Assembly (NCBI RefSeq): GCF_017349355.1
Contig: NZ_JAFMPM010000006.1
Coordinates: forward strand, 744,001-808,000
Source: Thiothrix fructosivorans
GTDB taxonomy: Bacteria; Pseudomonadota; Gammaproteobacteria; Thiotrichales; Thiotrichaceae
Direction of reading: 5' to 3'
DNA length: 64,000 nucleotides
The notes beneath the pieces were generated by a model. That model was not told the DNA's origin. It was given only the letters and a program-made list of their open reading frames with translations, and made no database searches. Of this stretch, positions 34,530 through 43,765 are shown one piece after another. The position numbers and the translations under genes are program-made. Every line of letters starts with the position of its first letter. Position 1 is the stretch's first letter.

Positions 34530-35883
34530 GGGGACTGCCAGCGGTCAGTGCATACCAGTCGAAGTGGCGCGTGGCTAACATCAGCAACGCGAGTACCACG
34601 AAGATCAGCACACTGCCCATCAGTAGCGCGTTTTCCTCTGCCTGCAAGATGACATACAGCAGCGTGTATAACCCCGCCAAGCCTGCGCCCAGCATTAGCC
34701 CCAATTGACGGCTGTGTAATATTGCTCCGAAGTACAGCGTCAGCAAACTGGTGCTGGCGAGTGCTGCCACCGTATACGCTTTCAGAAAATCGACGTGTTC
34801 CGACAACGAAATCAGCAGCAGGTAGAACACCAGCAACGCAAAGCCGACCAGCGTGTATTGCACCGGATGTACCCGCAGCTTTTTCAGCAATTCAAACAAA
34901 ATCAGCACCACAAAGGTCAGCACAATGAACAGTGCAGCGTATTTAATGCTGCGTTCGGATTGCTGATACACATCCACCGGCTGGATTAGCTCGAAACCGA
35001 CGGCGCGATCCAGCAAGCCCGCACATTCGCCTTTGCGGCATTGCTCCAGTGCGCCGCTGACGTTGTAGGAAAACGAGGACGCTTTCCAGTGGGCATTGAA
35101 GCCGGTAGCGCTGACTTCGCGGGTTTCGGGGAGTAATTCGCCGCTGAAGCTGGGGTGCGGCCAGTTGGCGGCGAGTTGTACCGCGCTGTTTTCGGCGAGT
35201 AGGGCGAAATTCATCGAGCGCATTCCGCGTAATTCTAGATCAAAAGCAAACGCCAGTTGGCTGGCTTGGGTGGTGTCGATGTCGGGGAGGAGGGCGTGCA
35301 TCCCCGCACTGGCGCTACCGGGAAGGTTGTTGCCCGGTTTGAAAGCGAGGCTGGCACCGTTCCATTGCAGGGTCGGTGGAGTGGCAATGCCGCGCTGGTC
35401 GCGTACCATGACGGAGAGTTGTGGTTTTTCCCAGCGGATTTTTTTGTCCTTGGTGGCGGCGATCAGGTCGAGCAGGGGGTGGGTGTTGAAGTTGCCTTTG
35501 ACTTGCAAGCCGCTGCTGTACACCGGCACGTCGTAAATGCCCCGGTAGCGCAAGGAAGATTGCAGCTTGCTGGCAATGTCGAGTTGGTTGGGGATCAGGT
35601 AGAGCGCGTCGGTTTCGGTGACTTCGCGCAGGACTTCGCGTTCCTTGCCGTTGGGGTCTTTGACCTGCTCGGTGACGTTGTAGCTGAGTTGATAGGGGAT
35701 GGTAAGCAAGGGGCCTGCGAGGGTTTGCATCCCCGGCCAGCTTTGTTCGATGCTGCTGTAGGCTTGTTGCCGCCAACTGGTGCGTTCGCCGACCAGCCCG
35801 AGCATGAAGGCTTGCGGGATGAGCAACAATAAGATCAGGAAGGCGATGAGGGCGAGCTTGAGGTAAAAGCGCTGGTTCGGCAT
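34462..35883 (-). CDS. creD: Inner-membrane protein CreD
   Basis: The product has 473 residues. An N-terminal helix (LALIAFLILLLLIPQAFMLGLVGERTSWRQQA) is followed by a periplasmic domain of about 270 residues with SWPGMQTLAGPLLTIPY and AFDLELRGMRSMNFA, then five or six helices (LFIVLTFVVLILFELL, VHPVQYTLVGFALLVFYLLLISLSEH). These are CreD signatures. In enterics it belongs to the CreBC regulon and affects envelope integrity and beta-lactam response; creBC is not in this window. The 3' end overlaps the ABC exporter by 68 bp. Confidence 0.88.
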   Translation of the reverse strand: MPNQRFYLKLALIAFLILLLLIPQAFMLGLVGERTSWRQQAYSSIEQSWPGMQTLAGPLLTIPYQLSYNVTEQVKDPNGKEREVLREVTETDALYLIPNQLDIASKLQSSLRYRGIYDVPVYSSGLQVKGNFNTHPLLDLIAATKDKKIRWEKPQLSVMVRDQRGIATPPTLQWNGASLAFKPGNNLPGSASAGMHALLPDIDTTQASQLAFAFDLELRGMRSMNFALLAENSAVQLAANWPHPSFSGELLPETREVSATGFNAHWKASSFSYNVSGALEQCRKGECAGLLDRAVGFELIQPVDVYQQSERSIKYAALFIVLTFVVLILFELLKKLRVHPVQYTLVGFALLVFYLLLISLSEHVDFLKAYTVAALASTSLLTLYFGAILHSRQLGLMLGAGLAGLYTLLYVILQAEENALLMGSVLIFVVLALLMLATRHFDWYALTAGSPPSRIASDTDHPVPAIPDDSPVR

Positions 35884-36106
35884 AAACAGTTCCTTATTCT
35901 AGTGACGGATTGCTTGCCATGATAAAGAACGGTAATGGAGGATTGATGGGGGCGGTGTGGAAAAGCGGTGGAGGTGGGTGCAGGTTTGGTGCAGAGGCTT
36001 CCCTAATCCTCACCCATGCAAGTGGGATATGGAACTCTACACCGCTTGTCGGTAATCTCTGCCCCAAAACCACCCACAGTTAGCACACCAAAGAGAGCCG
36101 CCCCAC

Positions 36107-39100
36107 ATGAACATGGAACAATCCTTGGGTTTGGGTAAGTTACGCCCAGACACTGATGCCGAACGCCGCCGCTTACAGCTTTACATCAACCTCAAGCTTT
36201 CCTCCACCGGGCAACCCGCCTCCCATGCCGGAGACAACGAATTCCTTTCCATCGCTGACGATTTGCTCGCCAGTTACCGCGAAAAAAACCGTCTATTAGC
36301 AGGCTACCTTTGCCCCGCCGACCAGCGTATTCAAGATTTCCTCGACAGCTACCTCGCGGATTGTGGTGCGGAAAAAGTACGCCTGCCCGGTAATAGCATT
36401 GTCCTCGACCGCTACGGGGTGGCGCGGGAACTCTCGCTGCCTTCTGACGGCGATGCATTCAAATCCGACATCGTATCGAGCTACCGCATTAAGCAAGGCA
36501 TTTTGCACAACCCCGCGAATGACCGCCGCACCACCAAAGGCTCGTTCCACATTGCCGAAGGTGGCTTGCCGATTCCCGGTGATAAAAAGGCCGTGCCGAA
36601 AATAGCGTATGCGCGGATGTTGCAACACGCTCTCAATCCGCCGGACGACTTGCTGGCACTACCTTTTACCGCCAATGAAGAACACAAAGCACGTCTGTTC
36701 GTATCGCTATTATTGCGCCCCGTAGTCTGCCCGGAAATTCCCGGTAGCGAAGCCGAAAAAAGCATGGAAATCCGCTTTTTTGCCCCCGGCAATCTGGTCA
36801 GCAACCTCGATTTCGTCGAAAGCATTTTCGGCAATGCAGGCAACCCCTACCTACCCAAACACGATGCCGCGCTTGACGTAGAACATTGGACAGGGCATAC
36901 CGGCTGCGTGATTCTTGCCCCGCACTTGACCCGCTTGACCAAGCAAGAACTCGGTTTGCCGCACTACGATCAAGCCACGGAACGCCAGCGCAAAGACGGT
37001 ATGTGCTGGAAAGAGGAAGGTGAGCGTTACAACGACGGCAGTGCTTTCAAAATTGTGGCACGCGACAAACGCGGCGTGATTGTCACCATCCTCGCCGACA
37101 ACTATTACGGCTATTGCAAGAAAGAAGTCAAAACCCAGATCAGCTATTCCGCCAACCTGTTCGGGCTGGCTGAAGAAGAACACGCAGGCGGTGCACTCGC
37201 CTTCCAACGCCGCAACCACGGTGAAGAATACGGCACGGATAGCCGCACCCGCAAACGCCCCGACGTTTACAATTTCGACAGCATGGTGGCGCAATTTGGC
37301 GCGGTAATGGACGTGCAGCCCGAAGGCTACGCCATCGACAAAGCCCACCCCGACGTGATCTATTTGCCGCTCGACATCCGCATGGATTTGCGCACCCAAA
37401 GCATCCGCTGGAAAAATGCTACGGGCGAACACAGCCTCAAATTGCGCCCCAATAAAGTCTATATGCAGCCCAACGGCTACAAGACCGAAATGCAGAAACA
37501 CCCCTCGGCTCCAAGCTGGCGGATTATCGGCACGGATGCGGAAGGCACGTTCTGCCACAAGCCTTGCACCGTATCCGGCGGCGGCAAGTCAGAAATTTCC
37601 AAATCGTTGAATGATGCGGTGATTTACGGCCCGGTATTCGTGCAAGATTTCGAGACGGATATGGATCAAGTCGCGGCGATTTTCGACTACGATTACAGCA
37701 CCCGCTTCAAGCCCGAATGTGCAGACGAAGACCGTGACCCTTCCCGTCAACCGCTCAGCGAAGAACGCAGCCTTGGCTCGGTGATTAAGCTGTTTACCCC
37801 ATCACCCAGCCATACCGATGCCTACAATGCGTGGCTGTCGGCAATTCCGGCGCGGATTTTGTCGCAAGCTTTCATCATCAAGCGCATGTATAAACCGGAA
37901 TGGGGCAAGGATTGGCGCAAGCATTTCTCGGTGGACGTGATCAACGGAATGCCGGGGAACGCGCTTAAACACAACGGACGCGACTTGGTGGCGTCGTATT
38001 TGCGGGTCGGTTTGGGCAAAGGCGGCAACTGGCGCACCTACAAAGTCCGCCAAGATTTCATCGCCACCGAAAAAGTGCAGATGGAAGACGACATTAGCGC
38101 GTCGGTAGTGGTGAGCGCGGACAAGTTGCCCAACCGTTCGCCGAAATCCTCCAACCCTAGCGTCAAATTGGTGAAAAACTGCGAATATCGCCTGTTCCAA
38201 CGCCCTGATGAAGCGATTCATCGCGGTTTCGACAAGCAAACTGAGTTCGACATGGCACAACCGGGCAACTTCATTGCCAATTTCGAGCCGCTCAAGGGCG
38301 ATAACCTCACCGAAATCGTTGAGGATGTGGTCGAGTTCCAGAAATACACCGCGCCAATGGCGAATTTGCTGCAAGCCGCACATGAATCCGGCGAATACGT
38401 AGTGTCCTCCGCCAACCCGCGTTTGGTGAATGGCAAGCCCAGCGAGAACCCGCGTTACCTGCAAATTCGCCCTGACTTGCAGCAGCCGATGCGCAAATAC
38501 ATCGCGGAAATGGGGGCGCGTTTCCTGCGGCGCGTGCCGTTGGATCAGCCGTTGATGACACCGGTGGATGCGGTGCTGACCGGGCGGCGCAACAATCCGC
38601 CGGGCAAAGGCATCCGTCCGTTGGCGGTGTTCAACCCGATCCATTATCAGGAATTGCCGGAACTGTTTATGGATTTCATCTGTAGCGTGACCGGCAAATC
38701 GCCCTCTACCACAGGGGCGGGCAGTGAAGGTGCGTTGACCAAAGCACCGTTCAACGCTTTGCGCACCACGGCGGATCTGAATAATGCGCTGGTGTCGTTC
38801 ATGATCAGCGGCTATGCAGGTTTTTCCAGCGCGGCAGGCTATATCGGCGCGAATTTGCGCGTTGACCACGACATCAGTTTGCTGATTCCCGAAATTTGGT
38901 CACGGCTGCGCGAAAACGAGCGCGATCCGGCGTATTTGATCGAACACGGTTATCTGGAAGCCTTGAGTGATTTCGAGCATCACGGGCAATGGGTGCAGGC
39001 CAGCCGCTTGGGGTATCGGATTACTGACCGCTTTGTTGCCACCTTCATGGGCAAAATCTTCGACAATCCGGCGGTGGTATTCGGCGAAGACATCCTCAAA

Positions 39101-39550
39101 CCCGAAACGCAAGGCATGGATGTGTTTGTGGATGGGGTGAATAATATTGTCGAAGCGCAGCAACAAGTGGCGCAGGCGTATTTGGATGATGGCAGTATTG
39201 AGGATGCTTGCCCGCCGCTGAAAGCCTTGCTGCATATCATGGCAACGGGACAGTACGAGGGTAGGGATGCGCATCATCCCGACATTCGCGCATTGTTTAC
39301 CCGCGAGGCGTTGCTGGCATCCGACTGGTATCAGCAACGGTTGGAAACCAAGCAACAGCGCGATGCGGCATTGTGGGAACGCCATTGCGCGTATCTGCAA
39401 GCGTTCCTTGCCAAGGAAACCCATCAGGATGTGGCGGAACGGCTGGATATTGCCGGACGGTTGCAACAGGCGCAGGACAAGTTGGCGCGGATTCGCACGG
39501 CGGGGTATCTGGAGAGCTTGCGCGGCACGATTGGGGCGGATTTGTTGTAG
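36107..39550 (+). CDS. Large protein, possible diphosphate-type PEP carboxykinase
   Basis: The 1147-residue soluble protein has no signal. Length and several segments suggest the PPi-dependent PEP carboxykinase family (oxaloacetate + PPi to PEP + phosphate + CO2), known from Entamoeba and some bacteria and about this size. Visible landmarks are a Gly/Lys-rich loop in CTVSGGGKSEISKS near residue 490, followed by acidic VQDFETDMDQVAAIFDYDYSTRF, and later FMDFICSVTGKSPSTTGAGSEGALTKAPFNALRTT near 860. The Gly-Lys loop followed by an acid-rich strand is reminiscent of PEPCK kinase motifs. My assignment rests on memory of family length and style, not on an alignment. An alternative is another uncharacterised large family. 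It is monocistronic. Confidence 0.5.
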   Translation: MNMEQSLGLGKLRPDTDAERRRLQLYINLKLSSTGQPASHAGDNEFLSIADDLLASYREKNRLLAGYLCPADQRIQDFLDSYLADCGAEKVRLPGNSIVLDRYGVARELSLPSDGDAFKSDIVSSYRIKQGILHNPANDRRTTKGSFHIAEGGLPIPGDKKAVPKIAYARMLQHALNPPDDLLALPFTANEEHKARLFVSLLLRPVVCPEIPGSEAEKSMEIRFFAPGNLVSNLDFVESIFGNAGNPYLPKHDAALDVEHWTGHTGCVILAPHLTRLTKQELGLPHYDQATERQRKDGMCWKEEGERYNDGSAFKIVARDKRGVIVTILADNYYGYCKKEVKTQISYSANLFGLAEEEHAGGALAFQRRNHGEEYGTDSRTRKRPDVYNFDSMVAQFGAVMDVQPEGYAIDKAHPDVIYLPLDIRMDLRTQSIRWKNATGEHSLKLRPNKVYMQPNGYKTEMQKHPSAPSWRIIGTDAEGTFCHKPCTVSGGGKSEISKSLNDAVIYGPVFVQDFETDMDQVAAIFDYDYSTRFKPECADEDRDPSRQPLSEERSLGSVIKLFTPSPSHTDAYNAWLSAIPARILSQAFIIKRMYKPEWGKDWRKHFSVDVINGMPGNALKHNGRDLVASYLRVGLGKGGNWRTYKVRQDFIATEKVQMEDDISASVVVSADKLPNRSPKSSNPSVKLVKNCEYRLFQRPDEAIHRGFDKQTEFDMAQPGNFIANFEPLKGDNLTEIVEDVVEFQKYTAPMANLLQAAHESGEYVVSSANPRLVNGKPSENPRYLQIRPDLQQPMRKYIAEMGARFLRRVPLDQPLMTPVDAVLTGRRNNPPGKGIRPLAVFNPIHYQELPELFMDFICSVTGKSPSTTGAGSEGALTKAPFNALRTTADLNNALVSFMISGYAGFSSAAGYIGANLRVDHDISLLIPEIWSRLRENERDPAYLIEHGYLEALSDFEHHGQWVQASRLGYRITDRFVATFMGKIFDNPAVVFGEDILKPETQGMDVFVDGVNNIVEAQQQVAQAYLDDGSIEDACPPLKALLHIMATGQYEGRDAHHPDIRALFTREALLASDWYQQRLETKQQRDAALWERHCAYLQAFLAKETHQDVAERLDIAGRLQQAQDKLARIRTAGYLESLRGTIGADLL

Positions 39551-39554
39551 CCGC

Positions 39555-39908
39555 TCACACCAATACTTGGCGGGTTTCCTTGAAAAAACGCATGATTTGC
39601 CGTTCTAGTTTGGGGCCAATCATCACGGCGGGGCGTTGCCCATTCGGGCAAGCCAAACGTGGGGTTGTACCAAACAGGCGGCAAATCAGCGGGCGTTCTG
39701 CGTACACTTGGCAACCGTTTGTGCCAAGGTGTGGGCAACGCCACTCAGCGAGCGCGGCATCGTGTTCTGCCTCGCTTTTTTCCGGCAAGCGTGCCATTTC
39801 TTCGCTGGACGTGGTGGTGGGGCCGCAGCAATCGTGACAGCCGGGGACGCACGCAAAGGTCGGAATGTGTTGGCGGAAATAGCGGATTTTTTGGTCGTTA
39901 TCGGTCAC
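39555..39908 (-). CDS. YkgJ-type cysteine-cluster protein
   Basis: The product has about 117 residues from a GTG at 39908 that overlaps the stop of the preceding gene (GTGA); an ATG seven codons upstream is also possible. Eight Cys sit in the family pattern: CVPGCHDCCG, CPHLGTNGCQVYAERPLICRLFG and ACPNG. These probably bind zinc or an iron-sulfur cluster. Function of the family is not established. It lies downstream of the AAA/nuclease gene on the same strand and is likely co-translated with it. Confidence 0.8.
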   Translation of the reverse strand: MTDNDQKIRYFRQHIPTFACVPGCHDCCGPTTTSSEEMARLPEKSEAEHDAALAEWRCPHLGTNGCQVYAERPLICRLFGTTPRLACPNGQRPAVMIGPKLERQIMRFFKETRQVLV

Positions 39909-41449
39909 GGTGCTACTTCCATCACCCAATCATCCACACTTTTCAACTCGCTGCTGAAATTAATGCCGACCAGCACTTTCGGGCGCGGGTCGTCGCGGAA
40001 TGCACCTGCATAATCGCGTCCTTTAATTTGTGCCATTGCCACTTGTGCCGTTTTATCTAGCTTGAATTCGAGAATGTAAATATGCGTGGGAGTCTTTACC
40101 ACGCAATCCACCCGCCCGTTATTCTCGTTCACTTCTGCCTGGGCGAATTGCCCCAAATAAAAGAAGGTCAGGTAAATCAAGCTGTGGTAATACGCCTCGC
40201 GATCTTTAATGAAAATCTGATAGGGGATTTTCTTGAACACCGTTTTCATGACCTCAATCACTGCCGGTACGTCATTATCATCAAACGCATCATTGAGTTG
40301 TGCCACCATTGGCGTGGCATAGGCTGGCTCGACATGCGCCCATTCCGACATCAGGAAAATCAGCATGGAACGGCGGACTTCACGGTTGGGGTAGTCCAGC
40401 CAGTACATGCCGTGCTTGTCTTGGCTTTGCAGGGTCAGATAGCCCGTTTGGAACATCACCGGAATCAATTGCAAGGTTTCCAGATCGTAATTACCCAGCA
40501 TTAATTCATCGACTTTGAATTTATCCAGCCGATAGACCTTATCGCGGTGCATTAGCTTGGGCAAAAACGTGGGCGTGCCCGATTCAAACCAGAAATTGCG
40601 GAAGGCTTGCGCTTGGAAAAAGCTCAAAATCGAATACGGGTTGTAAACCGAGGATTCTAAATCCCACCGATAGCCGTTATACCAATAACGTAATTGACCG
40701 AGTAATGTTTCACGATCAACCTTCAAACGCTTTTGCACGGCGGGCATGTAGGGTTCAAAATACTGCTCTAATTCGGTTTGTGTGTAGCCCAACAAGGTGG
40801 CCGCACTGTAGTCCATCGTCAGGTCGAACAGGTTATTTAAATCGGAAAAAATCGACACGCGGCTGAATTTCGATACACCCGTGATCAGCAAAAACTCCAG
40901 ATGCGGGTCACTGTCTTTGAGTACCGAGTAAAAGGTTTTCATCACCTGTTGGTTGGCTTTGGCTTGCGGAATATCGTCGAGGTAGTCGATCAGCGGTTTG
41001 TCGTATTCGTCGATGAGCAGTACGACGTTGCCGTGTTGTTTGGCGAGTTTTTCCAGCAATTCGGCGAAGATGCGGGCAATGCTACCGCTGTTATCCGAGT
41101 GGATACCGTAATCGTTGGCAAGGCTTTGTAATTGCAAGCGAATAGCCGCATCCAATCCCAAGTCGCGGTAGCCCATACTGGCAAATGATAGATGAATGAC
41201 TGGATGTACCTTGCCCCAATCCCACTGATCCGCAATCCACAAGCCGTCGAACAAGGCACGATTACCTTGGTAAATTTCCTTGATGGTGGAAAGCAGCAAC
41301 GATTTGCCAAAGCGGCGCGGACGCGACAGGAAAAAGTATTTCCCCAGCGTGATTAAGTGGTGGATCGCTTCGGTTTTATCCACATACAAGCAGTCACGGC
41401 TGCGAAGTTCGGAAAAGGTTTGGATACCAACAGGTAGGCGTTGCAACAT
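39905..41449 (-). CDS. AAA-ATPase-like / PD-(D/E)XK nuclease-like protein
   Basis: The product has 514 residues. The N-terminal AAA-ATPase-like domain starts LPVGIQTFSELRSRDCLYVDKT and has a degenerate Walker A SRPRRFGKSLLL and Walker B VVLLIDEYDKPL. The C-terminal part (DUF1703 type) has a nuclease-fold pattern, GRVDCVVKTPTHIYILEFKLDKT, with the D...ExK acids in place. Families of this build are common, often in many copies per genome, and lack a proven role; links with mobile or defence DNA have been suggested. It overlaps the YkgJ gene by 4 bp. Confidence 0.88.
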   Translation of the reverse strand: MLQRLPVGIQTFSELRSRDCLYVDKTEAIHHLITLGKYFFLSRPRRFGKSLLLSTIKEIYQGNRALFDGLWIADQWDWGKVHPVIHLSFASMGYRDLGLDAAIRLQLQSLANDYGIHSDNSGSIARIFAELLEKLAKQHGNVVLLIDEYDKPLIDYLDDIPQAKANQQVMKTFYSVLKDSDPHLEFLLITGVSKFSRVSIFSDLNNLFDLTMDYSAATLLGYTQTELEQYFEPYMPAVQKRLKVDRETLLGQLRYWYNGYRWDLESSVYNPYSILSFFQAQAFRNFWFESGTPTFLPKLMHRDKVYRLDKFKVDELMLGNYDLETLQLIPVMFQTGYLTLQSQDKHGMYWLDYPNREVRRSMLIFLMSEWAHVEPAYATPMVAQLNDAFDDNDVPAVIEVMKTVFKKIPYQIFIKDREAYYHSLIYLTFFYLGQFAQAEVNENNGRVDCVVKTPTHIYILEFKLDKTAQVAMAQIKGRDYAGAFRDDPRPKVLVGINFSSELKSVDDWVMEVAP

Positions 41450-41567
41450 GGCGATGCTCTATTTTCAGTGGTGATAGGTTTAGGATAGCACGGTAGCATT
41501 TGGTTAAGTTCCCATGATACACCTTGGACTATAATGCTCACCTTCCTATCATGGAGCTTTTATTCTG

Positions 41568-42398
41568 ATGGCGCGTAAGATGAGTTTCAAAGACCTGTTG
41601 AAAAAGCCGCTGATTTTGTTCAGTGGGTCTTATGGTGTCGATAGCTTTGTGATGTTTGAAGGCGATATTCTCGTGCATCAGCAATACGATACGTGGGGTA
41701 AAGTCTTGGTGGTGGATCACGACGGACAACGAGTGTTGTCGTTTGATTCTCTCTACGAACAAAGCCGCATGGATTTGCATCACCCCAATAGATTGGTACA
41801 CGATTACACACGGGCGATGTTGTTAGGACTGGCGTTGGGTGAGCCTGCGCATGTCACGGTGTTTGGTTTAGGCGGTGGATGTTTAGTGCGGGCGGCGCAC
41901 AGTATTAACCCCGAATTGCACATCCAAGCGGTGGAGTTACGCGCTGCCGTGGCGGGAATCGCGCAAGATTATTTTGGTATCCCCACCTCGGAACGCATTG
42001 CTATCGCCGTCGCTGACGGGCGCGATTACATTGTGGAGCAACCCAGCGCGTCCACCGACCTGATTTTCGCGGATATGTACCACGCGATTCGTGCCGACCC
42101 GTTTCAGATGCAACAGAAATTTTTCCACGAAAGCCGCCGCGTGCTCTCGCCTGATGGCTGGCTGGTGATCAATTGTCACGAATTACCGCCTGCCGACAGT
42201 TTCTTTTTTCGCAGCCTTAAACAGTATTTCAAGGTGCTGCTGGTGTGTACCGTACCGGGCGGTAACTACGTGTTTTATGCCGGAAAGTCAGGGCTGAATC
42301 GCCCGCAGGCACTGTTTGAGGCAGACATCGCCGCCTTTGAATTGAAAACACGTACCCAGTTGGCTTTTCTGTTGGAAAATTTTGCACCTGTCCCCTGA
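41568..42398 (+). CDS. Spermidine-synthase-like methyltransferase-fold protein
   Basis: The product has 276 residues. A Rossmann-type fold contains VTVFGLGGGCLVRAAHSINPELHIQAVELRAAVAGIAQDYFG (cofactor loop and acidic residue) and RIAIAVADGRDYIVEQPSASTDLIFADMYHA. The order matches spermidine synthase relatives, but the polyamine-site residues cannot be confirmed, so it may be a general aminopropyl- or methyltransferase. It stands 74 bp before a DEAD-box helicase in the same direction. Confidence 0.78.
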   Translation: MARKMSFKDLLKKPLILFSGSYGVDSFVMFEGDILVHQQYDTWGKVLVVDHDGQRVLSFDSLYEQSRMDLHHPNRLVHDYTRAMLLGLALGEPAHVTVFGLGGGCLVRAAHSINPELHIQAVELRAAVAGIAQDYFGIPTSERIAIAVADGRDYIVEQPSASTDLIFADMYHAIRADPFQMQQKFFHESRRVLSPDGWLVINCHELPPADSFFFRSLKQYFKVLLVCTVPGGNYVFYAGKSGLNRPQALFEADIAAFELKTRTQLAFLLENFAPVP

Positions 42399-42472
42399 TG
42401 CGCGTGAAATGCCGTACAATCGGGGGCAACATCGTCACGACATCCCGTCATGGCAGCAAGGAATCACGATAC

Positions 42473-43762
42473 ATGGAACAAGCACTCGCGCCGGAACAGG
42501 CTTCCCCCACTTTTGCTGACTTCGCGCTCGCCGCACCGCTGTTGCAAGCCGCGCAAAAAATGGGCTTCGTGCAACCCCGCCCCGTGCAGTTAGCGGCGAT
42601 TCCTCGCGCCATGACGCGTCGCGATTTGCTGGTCAGTGCCGAAACGGGCAGTGGCAAAACCGCCGCGTTTTTGCTGCCGACTCTGCACCATTTACTGGCA
42701 AATCCGTCTGAGTATTTTGGTACGCGGGCATTGGTACTTGTGCCGACCCGCGAATTGGCGAAGCAAATTCACCAGCAATGCCTGCAATTGGCGGAATTCA
42801 CGTCGCTAAAAGTAGGGCTGATTACGGGCGGGGCAGATTTTCGCGTGCAGCAAAACATGCTGCTCAACAATGCCGAAATCGTGATTGCCACGCCGGGGCG
42901 TGTGCTGGAATTGATGGCAGCGCAAACCCCGGAGTTTTCGCGTCTGGAAGTGCTGATCCTCGACGAAGCTGACCGGATGCTGGAAATGGGCTTCAGCCAA
43001 GAGTTGGAAACCATTGCGGCGGCGTGTAATCCAGAGCGTCAAACGTTGTTATTTTCTGCCACGCTTCAGCAATATGGCATGATCAAAATCGCCGAGAAGC
43101 TGCTGCGTGAACCGGAAATGTTGCGCCTGAATACGCTGCAAGACGAGCATGAAAACCTTGAGCAACAGGTGATTATTGCCGACGATGCTGTGCACAAACA
43201 ACGCTTGCTGGCGTGGTTGCTGCTGAATGAAACGTTTGAGAAAGCGGTGGTTTTCACCAATAGTCGGGCGCGTGCGGATAGTTTGGTCGGTGGTTTGCAA
43301 GCCAAAGGCGTGCGTTGCGGCGTATTGCACGGCGATATGGATCAGAAAGAGCGCAACCGTATTATGGCGTTTTTCCGTGATGGCACGATTAAAGCCTTGA
43401 TTGCGACTGACCTTGCGGCGCGAGGTTTGGATATTGCGGGCGTGGAGTTGGTGATCAATGTGGATGTGCCGCGCACGGGCGTGCATTACATCCATCGTAT
43501 TGGGCGTACCGGGCGTGGCGATGCGAAGGGCACGGCAATTACCCTCGTGCAAAGTTCCGAATGGAATTTAATGGTGAATATTGAGCGGTTTTTGAAACAG
43601 CGTTTCAATCGGCGTACCATCGAAGGCTTGGTAGGCACGTACACCGGCCCTCAAAAACTCAAAGCCTCCGGCAAAGCGGCAGGCAGTAAAAAGAAAAAAC
43701 TTGCCAAGAAAGCTGCGGCAGCTAAGAAAAGCACCAATGGCAACAAAGGTAAAAAGCGTTAA
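42473..43762 (+). CDS. DEAD-box RNA helicase, SrmB-like
   Basis: The product has 429 residues from the ATG at 42473. All core motifs are present: Q motif FVQPRPVQLAAIP, I AETGSGKT, Ia PTRELA, Ib TPGRVLE, II DEAD, III SAT, V ATDLAARGLDI, VI HRIGRTGRG. The C-terminal 45 residues are Lys-rich (SKKKKLAKKAAAAKKS), typical of ribosome-assembly helicases such as SrmB. The AIPR gene follows 3 bp later, so its expression may depend on this promoter. Confidence 0.93.
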   Translation: MEQALAPEQASPTFADFALAAPLLQAAQKMGFVQPRPVQLAAIPRAMTRRDLLVSAETGSGKTAAFLLPTLHHLLANPSEYFGTRALVLVPTRELAKQIHQQCLQLAEFTSLKVGLITGGADFRVQQNMLLNNAEIVIATPGRVLELMAAQTPEFSRLEVLILDEADRMLEMGFSQELETIAAACNPERQTLLFSATLQQYGMIKIAEKLLREPEMLRLNTLQDEHENLEQQVIIADDAVHKQRLLAWLLLNETFEKAVVFTNSRARADSLVGGLQAKGVRCGVLHGDMDQKERNRIMAFFRDGTIKALIATDLAARGLDIAGVELVINVDVPRTGVHYIHRIGRTGRGDAKGTAITLVQSSEWNLMVNIERFLKQRFNRRTIEGLVGTYTGPQKLKASGKAAGSKKKKLAKKAAAAKKSTNGNKGKKR

Positions 43763-43765
43763 GTT

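Noticed and set aside
37802-38869. Open frame of 355 codons opposite the large protein at 36107-39550
   Set aside because: Arg/His/Gln-rich mirror of a strong gene on the plus strand; no ribosome site or recognisable domain.
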